From contig JARGXX010000071.1 of NCBI GenBank assembly GCA_030374765.1, positions 2,170,001 through 2,234,000 of the forward strand: a DNA stretch of 64,000 nucleotides, read 5' to 3'. Positions 19,624 through 31,697 of the stretch are shown in pieces. The notes under the pieces were generated by a model, which saw only the letters and a list, made by a program, of their open reading frames with translations, did no database searches and had not been told where the DNA came from. Numbering within the stretch: the stretch's first letter is position 1; every line of letters starts with the position of its first letter. This DNA is from Agarophyton chilense. Lineage: Eukaryota; Rhodophyta; Florideophyceae; Gracilariales; Gracilariaceae. Both the position numbers and the translations under genes were made by a program.

Positions 19624-20650
19624 TCACTACACTATCACATCCACCGGAGCTCCCTCAAAACGATTTCTGTGCTTCTTAATGATCTCCTGAAGCTTGGGAA
19701 AGAGCTGCTGTTTCTCCCATCTCCCGTTTACATTCAACTCCATACCTGTGGGAATCATAGCCTTCCTTGCGTAACTCAATCGATTTAAATCACGCTGTCT
19801 CCTCACATCTTGAATAGTCAAAACCGCCAATCTCAGAAAATAACTCTTGCCGGGATTGAATAATTTTCCATAGTTTGACCACTTGTGGCTGAGAATCATT
19901 TCCATCTTAAACTTTTCCCAACAACTTTTCCCTGCGATGTTTGATCTTCTGTATAATGAAAGAGTCTTCAGGTTGCACGAGGTGCGTAGCATGCTTAATA
20001 ATGTATCTGAAATCGTTGTTTATTTTCTGCGACGTTTCAAGGATGGCCGATATAGAATTATGACCTCTCCAGTTGTTAATGAACATCGTCCTTTTCCTAC
20101 CATTGGGTAATTGTTTCATAACCTTCTCTTCCAACAACCATTGTGGCATAACCACTGTCTACATCTAAAGGTTTGGACCGCTGCGATAAAATACGTCATG
20201 AATATTGTCTGGTACATCACGAATGGGGTAAATTTTGTTCTTGTCTTGAAAATCCTTGAATACTGGCTCGATCTTCGCGTCATGTCTTCCGCTGATGCGC
20301 ACCACAATTGTCATTTCTTCTCCACCCGACACGATATCTGCCAATTTGACAACCATATCACCACTGAAGCCAAGCGTTTTACTTTTATCAACGTTCATAA
20401 CAAAATCAGTTTCATCAGCTTTCTCAATATCATCTTCATTTAGCTCTCTATTTGTGAATCTTCTCTCCAGAACACCAAGGTGATGGACCACTTTTTTGTG
20501 AATGAACTCTTCTTTTTCTGGGGAGAGAAGGTGTTTCTCTGTTATGGAACGGCTTACAATTCGGTGGCGATTTATGAACTTTTGAACCTATCTTCTCGTG
20601 ATGCATTGCGACAGAACAATCTGCTTGTTATCGTCTATCAAATGGCGGTG
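19624..20650 (-). pseudogene. Decayed pogo-like DDE transposase
   Basis: Reading from 20650 downward gives the conserved blocks of a pogo/CENP-B-like DDE transposase: a lead-in FINRHRIVSRSITEK and LSPEKEEFIHKKVVHHLG, the first acidic block ADETDFVMNVDKSKTLGF, VSGGEEMTIVVRISG, YPIRDVPDNIHDVFYRSGPN, then FINNWRGHN where the family has an Asp in place of the second Asn, and ATHLVQPEDSFIIQKIK with the third acidic residue. The final block is NPGKSYFLRLA to YARKAMIPTGMELN. Disruptions: a stop near 20592, two stops (20165-20167, 20159-20161) and a frameshift near 19920. Loss of the second catalytic Asp plus these breaks makes it inactive. I found no terminal inverted repeats by eye. Confidence 0.75.
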
Positions 20651-20762
20651 ATAAGAAGTTGCTGTGGATGTCGTATAGTGGCCGAACGTTTGACCTTTGA
20701 AGTTGTCAATATTCTACACTGACCTTGTAGGTGATGGATGCGAGGAATAATCGGTCATGCAG

Positions 20763-21774
20763 CTCCAAGCGAGCTACCACCTAGCGGTTGTCAGCCACGT
20801 GTATTGTTGACATGTACCTTATGGTTGAGTGATTGTTAGTGATAGTAATTGTAATTATGTGTATTTTAGTACAGTAGTTGAGTGGCCACCTGGCACTGGA
20901 GCCAGTGGTGGCCAGGTCTCTGACACTAGGTCAGAGACCGTGCCTTGTTGGCACCTCCCCGGTGATCTGGAGAGGGCAGTCCACTGCATATAGGGAGCTG
21001 CACCTCACCCATCCTAATCTGATAAAGTCAGGCAACACTTTGGTCACGACTCAATCTTTTGGTTCATTGTTTCTCAACTACCACACAGGCTTTCCCGCGC
21101 GTCGACGCCTACCAGCGTTCACCTACACGGTATAGGCTAGTTGCCCCGCCGTTTGCCCCTGTGGGTATTCACGGTGCCCTGTTACCATCGAGGTTTACTA
21201 CGTCTACCTTCTAAGGTTGAGCATCAACACGCTCTCTACGGTTGAGCGTCACTACGCTCCCGAGACAAGACAGAAGCATACCCCAGAGGTGATTGTACGA
21301 CATTTTGGTCTCCAGACTTTGAAGTGCAATGCCCGTCACCGGGGTTTCTTCCCAGGACTTGGAGATTTCGCTCCCTTGAGGACTAGCTTGGTCTATGACA
21401 AGCTGTACCACTATTGCGTGCCGACGGCCGGTTAGGACCGGAAGTGCACACTGGTGGAACACGTGGACTGCACGGATGCCGACACGCGAGTGCGAGGCGT
21501 GCCACACGTGGCCCGGATTCTACCTAATAGTTAGTATTATTTAGTCTTTTTTAGTATTTATTTAGCTACGCTATCGCTATTTAGTGTATATTTTTCGGGC
21601 GCGCGCCCACTGTCAGGGGCCGCGCGCTACACTACTTAGGAGGTTGAGCACTGCTCCCCAGTAAACACCCTCTTGGGAGATCCCAAGTAGGGAGTCTTGG
21701 CTCTGAACTGTTCGCCTTCGGCGCGTCTTCACCGCATACTGCGTGAGCGCCCGTTGCACGTTAGTTCATCACCC
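20763..21774. repeat. LTR-like or leader-like remnant before element 1
   Basis: About 1 kb with no coding potential but LTR-like texture: AT-rich TTTAGT runs next to a GC palindrome near 21600, small internal repeats (GGTTGAGC units at 21214-21250), and a phrase (TGGAACACGTGG) also present in the element 1 LTR. A perfect hairpin occurs at 20915-20939. It is probably part of a related retroelement interrupted by element 1, but no matching second copy is in the window. Confidence 0.35.
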
Positions 21775-22439
21775 TGTAGTATTCTACTATGTCGGGGAAT
21801 CCGATGGGATGATTTTTCGCGAAGTCGCGGTTGGGACTCATAAGTGAGTGATGTCATCAAACTTGTGATATGAAACGGCACACCGCGTAGGATGCCAGGA
21901 GGCAGGGTACATCAGTGGAACACGTGGTATCACGAGTGGACTGGCTTGCAACGGCACATGTAGTGGCGATCCACGTGGAGGGCTTTACTACCCTTTGTAG
22001 CTAGACGTCCATTAGGGACCATACCCATACAGTGGTTTGGCTAAGTGGCTGACCACTGGGTATTATTTATATATTTATTTGGGCACTCACCCTGGCACAC
22101 AGTATATAGTGCACCAGAGGTGAGCGCCGACTCCAAGTAAAGGGGACAACATGGGCATCATGACTATTGTTCCTCGATTAGGATTCCTTAACCGGAGATC
22201 CGGACGAGCTATAATAGATAGTCAGCCCCCAACCACTTCACGAGCCGTCTTGTATCTACGTTCCCTCAACGTTTTACAGTTGCACTGTTCACCCTCGCTG
22301 GCGAGTAGTGGCCTTACACCCCACTTCCAGCTCGCTGGTGTTGTAGCTCTACCACCCCTTTTCCTTCGCCGCAAGCGACCCATCGGCAGTCCGAACGCTG
22401 TCGCAGGTGTCTGCTCTCTCCGTTAGAGCGGATACTACA
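21775..22439 (+). repeat. 5' LTR of element 1
   Basis: 665 bp, bounded by the 8-bp inverted repeat TGTAGTAT/ATACTACA. It is about 96-97% identical by eye to 31698-32364. The AT-rich stretch near 22063-22079 (TATTTATATATTTATT) is a plausible promoter TATA region. No clear TGG-starting primer-binding site follows immediately. Confidence 0.93.
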
Positions 22440-22654
22440 AGTTGTCTCCGGACTTAGAACCATTGTGGTCAGCTGCACTGAAAAATTCGTTCCTGGAACG
22501 TGGAATCGATATCGATACTTGGAACAAGTGGAATCACTACAGTTATTGTTTATCAAACCACCTCCGGCAATTGCGGAATTCATCGTGGTTGAACACGTGG
22601 TCGAGAAGTCGAAGACCCCATTTGGTTCGCAAATGGACTCAGGTTTGGTCTAAG

Positions 22655-24808
22655 ATGCCGAAGACCCGAAGCCAGTCGAGTACTGGTCGCTCCGGTCCTG
22701 CGGGACCACCCCCACAACCGAGGCTCGCCTCAACTGTTGAAGCCGTAGAGCGGCTGTATCGTCAAGCTATGTCGCGCTCACGCTCGGTGAATGATGAACG
22801 AGATCTCTCGGATGTACCGGCCCCTGTGGCAGCGGCAGTCACGCCCACCACAGAAGCCGTAGTTGACCCTAAGGTCGTCGGACCCCAAGAAGAAGATGGT
22901 TTGCGCAGGGAAGTGCGTCGTCTCAAGTCTAAGTCAAGCGCTTCGCGTATGCGCATGGTTGCGTTGGAATCGCAGATCGCTGCTCTTATCGCTGATGTCG
23001 AACAATTACGCAGTGCGCATCAAGCACTCGTTCGTCAAGACGATGGGAAGCAGGTCTCTGCATCAGTGAAAACACTACGTGAGGATTTGAACCATCTACT
23101 GGAGATGTACGGGAATACGCCCGATGCGCTAACCGGCTTAACCGTGGATGTAGAGGAAGTCCTCACTCGAGTTAACCCTCGTTTAGAACGCCTGGAGGCG
23201 GCAGTTCATGTGCAGACTGCTGCTAAACCAGTCGTGTTGGAAGAGGAATGAGCTCCTTTGAAGGAAGCTCGTTCGAAGAAGTCGAAGTCACGACGTAAGA
23301 AGCGGAAGTCCGCACGTGACTCGAGTGATGAATCGTCAAGTACGGAGGGCTTCAGTTCCAGTACTGATGATTCTGATGATTCAGATACGTCAGATGACGA
23401 CGACAGTGATGATGGTCATCGAAGGTCCCGATCTCGGAAGAAGAACACGTCTTCGTGGTTAATGAGAAAAAAAGGCTCACCTTACAGAGGATTGAAGGTG
23501 CTCCTGTGCACGAATCCGCTTTATCGGAAGGTCCTGAATTACAGGTACTACCGTCTGAAGGTGAAGAGCAAGAAGCGCTCAGGACGCCAAACAGGGAAGG
23601 TGAAGTATCACATCAGACGATTGAAGATCGGCCTTAGTGATTTATTATTTGATGGGAAAACCCCCATTCTCGTTGTCGCGTTTCTCACTCGATTCGTTGC
23701 CGAAGCAGACACTCTAGAGATGAGTGAACCACAGGCATTTGTGTCTTTACCACACTTCCTGAAGGGTTTTGCTTTAGAGCAATATCGTTCCGTTTGCGGA
23801 TCATTGACAGCCGATGAATGCGGCGTTACCTCATGGCCAGAGGCGGTGCGGTATTTTCTGCGCAGTTACGCGACTTCAAACGCGATACGTCAGGCGATCC
23901 TGTACCTAAGGGATGTGACCCAAAAGCCTGAGGAGGGAGAAGCTGAGTACAGCTCAAGGCTTAACAAAGCTTCAGTCCGCTGTGGAAACGTCCACTCGAC
24001 GGAGGACAAGACTACCTTGTACATCGACGAGCTGGGCCCGAGCATCAAGTCGTTGGTAGCTCGATATCGAGAGAAGCATGGAAGAGTCTCCTTTTTGGAG
24101 TTAGTTCAGTTTGCGAAAGCTGAACGAGACGCGGCCAGAGCGCGTGGTAGCCCCCGTCGTTCAGTGGCTTTTGTAACCTCAATGGGTAAGAAGAAGATCT
24201 CCGCCAGAGTTAATCAGCGCAGAAAACTGCTACATCTGGAATCTCCAGTTGACTCGCGAGATTCGTCGTTGGCACCAAAAGGGAGTGACTCGCATGAGGA
24301 GGCGGTCCATTTAATGGAATATACGGACTCTTCTGTACCTACAGTGGATCTCCCACACTCAGAGTCTCAGGACGAGGAAGCCCTAATGCCTATGGAGGGC
24401 CCTCGCCCTATGCACCGTCCCTACATGGTGCCACCACAAGGAGGTTTTAAGAACGGGAAACCCGGATGGGTGGATACTCGCACGGCATACCGTTCACAAC
24501 CTATGTTGACCAACCGTGGTGACGGTTTGATATGTTATTCATGTTATGGAAAACACCATTTGAGTGCAGAATGCACGCTTCCTGCAAAGGATCTAAGTCG
24601 TATCATGACGAATTACGAAGCACTCTCAGAAGAGGAAAGGAGCCGCGTACCGGCGGGCATGTATTGGAAAGCCAAAAGTTGGTTTTCTCAGACACCAATG
24701 CGCCGGACGGACAAGCCGATTGCTCAGAATTCTGAAGTGTTACAACCCGGAACCCCGGTAGGAAGAGGCGCCTTTGTGGCGAATAAGCCGGTGCAACTGG
24801 AAAACTAA
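22655..24808 (+). pseudogene. gag: gag of element 1 (one in-frame TGA)
   Basis: The frame from ATG 22655 (MPKTRSQSSTGRSG) runs through a coiled-coil-like region, a Lys/Arg block and a Ser/Asp block, a capsid-like region (FVSLPHFLKGFALEQYRSV; WPEAVRYFLRSYA) and a CCHC zinc knuckle (CYSCYGKHHLSAEC, near 24533-24574). A TGA at 23249-23251 interrupts it, with the same frame continuing on both sides. One in-frame stop fits early decay; programmed readthrough is less likely given the pol breaks. Confidence 0.85.
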
Positions 24809-25030
24809 GTGAGGGAGCCCCTAGGGGGTCGGCACTAGTCGATCCCGTAGTGCTGACCAGGGAGAGCTTGCCTCCCTGCTCCCGCGCTTGGAAGCCCAAG
24901 ATTCTCTTGAGGCCTCCCATTTCCGCCGTACGGAATCAATCCGCCGGACGGAAAGCGAGTACAGTTTGACTGTGAGTTACATCGTCCTTGGAGACGTTAT
25001 ACTTGTCCGTCAAAACGGGAAAGATACATC

Positions 25031-28000
25031 ATGGTAGTGTCTAAAAGAAACTATAAGGTCTATGCCGACATCGGCTCTGACAGGAATCTGTTATCTCGTC
25101 AATTGACTATCCTGGACACAGGTGCTCGTCAGAACTTTATACGGAAATCGGAGCTCGCTCCTGCTGACTTAGAACGTATTCGATACGGTCCTTTACCGGA
25201 CATCCAGGATGCCAACAAAAATGCTGTGAAGACACTGGGAACAGTTCGACTCGTGGTGCGTTTGGGACGCTTTGTAGTCCTAGTCGACTTCATCGTCTGT
25301 AAGACGTTAGCTGCACCAGTGGTACTGGGATGTGATTATTGCGACAAGTTTGTCGAAGCCATTCGCCCGCGAAGAAAACTAGTGGAACTAGATGATGGAT
25401 CAATGGTACCAATTGTTCGCAAGCCAATGCGTCGTTGCCCCGAAGCACCTCCAGTTCCACCATCTATGGAATACGGGAAATCCCGAGGACGTGTCTCGCC
25501 GAAGATTCGAGTAGCGAAGAGTGCCATGCTGAAGGCGCAAACCCAAACTTGGGTTCAAGTAAGAACAGAACGACACGGACTCTTGGTAATTCAACCGAAT
25601 ACTCGGATGTACGAATCCCGTGGATTGCTAGTCGCTAACGGCATTGTTCAGGTTGATCCTGGTAGCTCCTTTTGGATACTAGTGAGTAACTTCACCGATA
25701 ACGATTATCAGGTACCGAAGAATCAGGTTGTTGCAACCGCTTTGCCTCATCCCACAGTGGTGGTCCCTACTCATATTTCTACTGCAGAAGTATTGGGATT
25801 AACCCATGTCGGTGACACAGACGAAGAACTGCAAACTCCGTCTGGAGATCAATTGCAAACGGCAAAGGATCCAGAGAGCCTGGTCGATGAGCTAGACTTA
25901 GCACATGTGTCGGAACACTACAGAACGAAGATCAGGTCTATGCTGAAGAAGTATACATCCATGTGGAGTGGAAAACTAGGAGAGATCTCCGCTACGGAAC
26001 ACCACATTGATTTGGTCCCAGAGTCACGACCCATCTCCCAACCACCCTACAGAGCGGGACCGCAAACTCGCCAAATCGAGGAGAAGGATGTCAGCAAAAT
26101 GCTGGAAGAAGGAGTAATCGAAGCAGCTCAATCTGCTTGGGCCTCACCAGTGGTGCTGGTTCCAAAACCTGATGGTTCTTTACGATTCTGTATCGATTAT
26201 CGAAAACTGAACGCAGTTACAGTTCGGGATACATACCCGTTGCCTCGAATGGACGAATGTATTGACAGCTTAGGAGAAGCGAACATGTGCACCACGTTGG
26301 ACGCCAACTCTGGCTATAGGCAGGTGCCTGTAGCGGAAGAAGACCAAGACAAAACCGCATTTGCGTGTCACGCCGGTCTCTACCGTTTCAAAAGGATGCC
26401 CTTTGGCTTAAACGAATGCACCAGCCACTTTCCAGCGTACTCTGGACATCTTGCTCTCAAGATACAAGTGGAAGACTTGTTTAGTCTATTTGGACGATGT
26501 GATCATCTCTTCTCAGGATGTGGAAAGCCATTTACGGCATGTCGAGGATATCCTCAAAGCATTACAGAGCGCAGGTATCACCTTGAAGTTCAAGAAATGC
26601 GAATGGTTCGCTGGCACCGTCCGGTACTTAGGACATGTGATCAAGCCGGGACAGTTTGCCATTCAAGAGGCACAAACAGCGGCTCTCCGCGAAGTACAAC
26701 CTCCGTCGACACAGAAGCAATTGCGTTCTTTCCTCGGCTTGTGCAACGTCTACCGACGATTCGTGCCGCGATACTCGCATATAGCGGCACCGCTCAACGC
26801 AAAGCTGCGTAAAGGACAACCAGTACAGCTGGGACAATTCAGACAAGCTTAAGCGGAAGCGTTCGACACGCTGAAGACAAAGATTATTACAGCCCCAGTC
26901 TTGGCGCTGCCCATCCCCAACCTGCCATACTCAGTGCATACCGGCTCTAGCGAGTACCAAGTAGGGTGTGCCCTTTTTCAAACACACCCTGATGGTGAAC
27001 GCAAACCCATTGGTTACTGGTCAAGATCGCTGAACGCAGCTGAGAAGAAGTATTCAGTTTCAGAAAAGGAATGCCTTGCAGTCGTTTGGGCTCTAACCAT
27101 ATTGCGACCGTATCTCCAAGGAGAACGTTTTACCGTCAACACGGATCATTCGTCTCTACGATGGTTACTATCCATTACAGACCCGTCTCGTCGTCTCACA
27201 CGATGGCGTTTACGCCTTCCTGAATTCGATTTCGAAGTGAAGTATAAGAAGGGATTGGCCAATGTCCAAGCTGACGCGCTATCGCGACTCAAAACACTGG
27301 GCGAAACCCAAGGCGAAATCGATGAAGAGATACCTTGCTTCTACATGGAGACCCATTCACCATCTTTTGAAGAAGAGGAACAAGAGACCCTTGATGATTA
27401 TTCGGATGCAGACCCGTTCCTTGCATTAGCAGACACTGACCCTTCAGTTCAACTCGAGCTAATCTCGTGCACTGAGCTCCTCAATGAGCAACACGCCGAT
27501 ACTTTTTGTGCGTCGATACGCTATCGTCTTAACGGGGGGGAGGAGCTCCTCTTTTCACTCGATTCACGAGGAATACTGTTAAGAAATGTCGAAAATCGTC
27601 ATTCCACACGCCTTGAAGAGTCGAGTACTCCATCTGGCACACTACAGCAGATTGCCTGGTCATCCAGGAGGAACGAAGTTGTTCATGACTCTAAGAAGAG
27701 ATTTTTACTGGCCTCCTTTGGCAATGGACTGCCATGCTACAGTGAGGTTGTTTACAACATGTGCGAAGAATCGCGTGAAGCTTTACAGGAAGCGGAAACC
27801 GATGAAGTTATTCCAGGCGAAAGCGCTTTTACAATACGTCAGTATCGACATCCTAGGGGAATTGATTCGCTCAAGGCGAGGTTATCGCTACCTATTGGTA
27901 ATCACCGACCGCTTCTCGAAGCTAGTGCGGAGTGTGCCGCTGAAGCGGATAACCGCAGCCGTAATCGCACAGGCGTTTTTCAAACACTGGGTATTTATAT

Positions 28001-29616
28001 ACGGACCACCAGAAGTTCTGTTTTCAGATAATGGGAAGCAATTCGTCGCGAAGTTCTTTCAGAATGTTTGCCGCATTATGGGCATTCGAAATGTGTTTAC
28101 CACGACCTATCATCCGCAATGCAACGGTTAGGTGGAGCGTTTCAACCGCACGCTGATAGCAGCATTACGACACTACATCGCGGACCACCCGAAAGAATGG
28201 GACATGTTTACTGATACTCTGTGCTACGCGTACAATACGCAAGTGCATGCCTCTACAAAGACGGCACCGTTCGACCTCGTGCTCTCACGTAACCCTCCGG
28301 CTTTACCGGTTGCGCTCGACGACGAGACAGAATTGGACGCGCCGACCCCGGCTAAGTACCATCTGAAGTGGAGGAATGACCTGAAGGCCAGAGCGGAAGA
28401 AGCCGCTAAGGAGTTATCAAAGACGCAAGCTCGCTATAATCGAAACTATTACGCCAGAAGGCGAAGAGGAAATCCGGCAATCCGAGTAGGAGGTCACGTC
28501 TTCGTGCGAGTTGAAAGACCGGAAAAACAGGAATAATCTCGTCATAAGTTGTTGCCGATAGCGGCTGGACCCTTCAAAGTGGTGGAACTTGATGAAGACA
28601 CAGTGTTCATCAAGACAGGTGAGGACGTTGAACGTGTATCGCGCGATCGCGTTGAAGTCGCGCCTAACCCGCAAGTGGTAGTCCAGATATCTGGTAGAAC
28701 TAAGGAGGCAAGTGCGACGGAACGTCAAGGCAAAAGCCCAAGTGACTCTGGGGAGAGTGAACCGCCACCAATGGGTCGAGCGGAGGAGACAGCTCCTGAT
28801 CTCCCACCGCCGGCGGTTTCGTACGCCAATCACGGACAGCTTCCGAAATATCGGGATATGCCCCGTGGCACGCGCACACACGTAAGCACAGAAATGGAAC
28901 CTGAAAGCAGGAAAGATGTTTTGGAATTTGGCACTAAGGACTTGGAAACGAGTGCACGTGAAAACGCGCTGTTGCCGCTTCATGCTGAACCGTCAGGTGA
29001 AGCGCGACTCGCTGTTCCGCCGATATCGGCTCCCATCCCTCGTGGGCAGGAAAAAGAAGAGGTATCCCCTCCTGTCGTGGTGCAAGCACCATCGTGCACC
29101 GAACAGCGGCCAGAATCGGATAAACCGAAGGAAGTTCATCCACGAATGGAATTGAGAAGTAGCAAGAAGTACACTTCTATGGAACCTGGAAAACAGGATA
29201 GCTCTTTATCTGAGAAAGGTTTTCAAGGAATGAGTACACTGCCCCTGCGGGCAGAACGACAGTTAGTCGACGAGCGAACGCTTAGCGACGCTGAGAGGAC
29301 TAACACAGAGACGATTTGGTCAGATCTAAGGCATTTCAAACCTTTCAACAAGAGTCTCGCGCCAACAGCAAAAGCATTGGGAAACGCCCAGGAATATGTT
29401 ATGGATCGCATATGTGAACATGGCCAGCATGAAGATACTAGAGAACTACTGTGTCGAGTCCGTTGGTACGGTTTTCCTCCGGAAGCGGATACGTGGGAAC
29501 CTATAGCTCATATCCCCCGTTCGCGGCTCGTGCGATATCATCGACGCATGCGATTACTACTCTCCAGAGAGATCGACTCCTCGATAGTCGGGATCACGGG
29601 CACATCCCATTTCTAA
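25031..29616 (+). pseudogene. pol: pol of element 1: protease, RT, RNase H, integrase, chromodomain (broken)
   Basis: Protease motif LDTGARQNFI near 25110. Reverse transcriptase blocks include FCIDYRKLNAVT, TLDANSGYRQV and YLDD (about 26485-26497). RNase H includes VHTGSSEYQVGCALF and ends with QADALSRL. The integrase has the HHCC finger (LAHYSRLPGHPGG) and the DD core (SIDILGELI; LFSDNGKQF), with the VERFNRTL block after a stop. The C-terminal chromodomain (about 29380-29560; YVMDRICEH to WEPIAHIP) marks a chromovirus. Breaks: a frameshift near 26440, TAA 26850-26852, a frameshift near 27585, TAG 28129-28131 and TAA 28534-28536. These make pol non-functional as it stands. Confidence 0.9.
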
Positions 29617-29919
29617 TTATGGGCTACAAAGGTAGTGAAAACTCGAAAGGCGAGAATAAAACAAGAAATCATGAAGAGAAAACGTGAAGACACGCAAGCA
29701 AAGGACATTTACTGATTATCACCTATGACAAACTCGAGAAGCGAAAAGAAGAGAATTATGAAACTCGAGAAGCGAGAAGAAGAAGTTAAGAACTCGAGAA
29801 GCGAGAAGAGATGAAGACTAGAAGAGAAGAAAAAAACGTGAAGACACGAAGTTACCGGAGTTTTATTGGTATCAAGATATCACCGCAAGGGTGTTGACGA
29901 GGAGTCTTTTCTAGGATCA
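29617..29919. repeat. Purine-rich tandem repeat between pol and the antisense frame
   Basis: Units of AACTCGAGAAGCGAGAAGA are repeated at about 29731-29810, with related phrases (CGTGAAGACACG) at both sides. The strand is strongly purine-rich. It separates the convergent ends of pol (29616) and the antisense frame (29920). Confidence 0.7.
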
Positions 29920-31673
29920 TCAAAGAAACGTGCGAGCACGCAGGTTCGCAAGAATATATGCGCGATCACCCTCAACTTGGTCCACGGGAAAGCCCGCATC
30001 TAAGAGGAACTGCCTCAGCGGATTCAAGCCTGGATCTTCGACCGGCACTGCACTCGGTTGTTGGGTAACCCCATGACAGTACTCTTGAGCAACTCCTGCC
30101 GGTGCGGATTGATCGACGGAAGTCGCTACGCCTGCCAGCTCTGGCTCGTCCTCGTAACCGAGTTCAGCCTCAGCTCCCGGCGCTTCCTCATACGGTTCCT
30201 CTCCGTTCTCGGATGGAGTAGCATCGCACACGTATCCAGTAAGCTGGTTTGGTGGCATGTCGCGCGGGTTCTCCCGAAGAAAGGGAGCCTGCTCGGAGGG
30301 GATCAACTGGCGCGTCCCGGGGTCGTACCAAACGAAATCTCCAGCACTTGCTGTTCGCCCAGGAGAATGGTCGTAGTGTCTTGCACGGGTTCCGCGAGCG
30401 GATTGATCAGCTGGCCCTCCAGACCAATCGACACTGTCGATCAAATCCACAAGATGGAGGAAGTCGGCATAGTTTGCACGGGATCCCAGGACAAGGGAAA
30501 GATCGAGTTCTCTCGCATACTTTCGAGCTGTGGGCGACATGTACCAAACTCTAAAAGTATCATAAGCATCCCACAGGAGGAAAATGGCCATCTTGGCAAT
30601 AAACTCGGTATAAGCCACCGTCCAATATCCCGAGAACGGGTCGTTAACAAACGTGGACCCGATGTAGGAGATCGCCGGTGGGAGCTCCACAGGGCAACCA
30701 CGAGGACTCTCCATCGCCGCGCAATGCTCCGGAATACCGATGTAGCGTCCGAAGCGCGCGTTCCGCCGGATGCAGTCAATCTCGATCATTTGATACGGCA
30801 CCAAATAGCCCAAACCTGATCGAGTACAACGTTCCCAACGGGGATAATCCCAATAGGGAATGTCACGCTTTCGAAGGAAGCGGAACTCCGCACGGAGAAA
30901 AGGTTGCTGAAAGCAGAGAGCTTCATCACGCACACCGCGCACACCGCACCAACCGCTAACATCGACTTCAACGAGTGTCTCGATATACAAGTAACCTTCA
31001 CCGTCGGTACGGGCTTTCCAGGTATCTAGTTTCCAGTCCTGCGGGAGGAGAACCGTACTGATGAATCGGTGAAGACGCTGGTAAATCAGCTTGGTGAACC
31101 GCGTACGGGCTTCGGACAAGGTTTCCGTTGAACATCGCGCAATCGCGTTTTCTGGAAAAGCAATATGGCTCGCCCTGTCGTCGCGCGGATAGCAACTGGA
31201 TCAAACCAGGGCGCTTGCGCGAAAAGTTCAACGTTTTCGAGAGGATTTCTTCCATAGAAATCCGCAGGGTGCGGGTAGCTCCGCTGAGCACAACGAGAAG
31301 GAGCTCAAATCACACCTGCAGAGGGGACGTAAGCCGCGTTCGGCATTGGAGCCACGGTTGGCTGAGGTAGCGGTACCGACCGGAATCCCGTGTACGGTGT
31401 GGGGAACGAACGGTATGGACCGAGTTGAGCAGTAGGCTGCGACGCATAACGAGCACTGTTGGATGGAGCCCCAGGAGGCACATCCTCAGAGGAGGGCTGA
31501 AACAGGTTGGACCCGGCGTTCAGATTCAACGCGAGAGATCGAGCTGAAGAGCGGTGAGGAACAGCATGCGGTTGAGAACTATAAGAGTTGGTCGGGCAGC
31601 GAGGAATTCGTGATGACGATGAGTACCCGGAACACCAGTTCGACTGCGTATAAACGCTTCTTGCGTCCTCCAT
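29920..31673 (-). pseudogene. Antisense accessory ORF of element 1 (lightly broken)
   Basis: On the strand opposite to gag-pol, between the chromodomain and the 3' LTR, a long coding-like region runs from 31673 to 29920. The intact part is 399 residues (31119-29920), with motifs such as WKARTDGEGYLYIETLVEVD, RKRDIPYWDYPRWER and EFIAKMAIFLLWDAYDTFRV and an acidic C-terminal part. Upstream, the frame from 31673 (Pro/Ser-rich) meets one TGA (31305-31307), continues with NPLENVELFAQAPWFDP, and must shift frame near 31130 to join the intact part. No known domain is recognised. Antisense accessory frames at this position are known in some plant Ty3/gypsy elements; the function is unknown. Confidence 0.6.
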
Positions 31674-31687
31674 GGTTCGCGTCTAAC

Positions 31688-31695
31688 GAGGGGGG
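31688..31695 (+). promoter_or_regulatory. Polypurine tract of element 1
   Basis: GAGGGGGG, two bases before the 3' LTR, is in the standard place for plus-strand priming. Confidence 0.75.
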
Positions 31696-31697
31696 TA

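Noticed and set aside
22151-22426. 91-codon frame inside the element 1 LTR
   Set aside because: The LTR is non-coding, the frame is not preserved in the 3' LTR, and no domain is present.
23249-28536. Stop-codon reassignment or programmed readthrough in element 1
   Set aside because: All three stop codons occur in frame, together with frameshifts, while host genes use TAA, TAG and TGA normally as stops. Simple decay is more likely.
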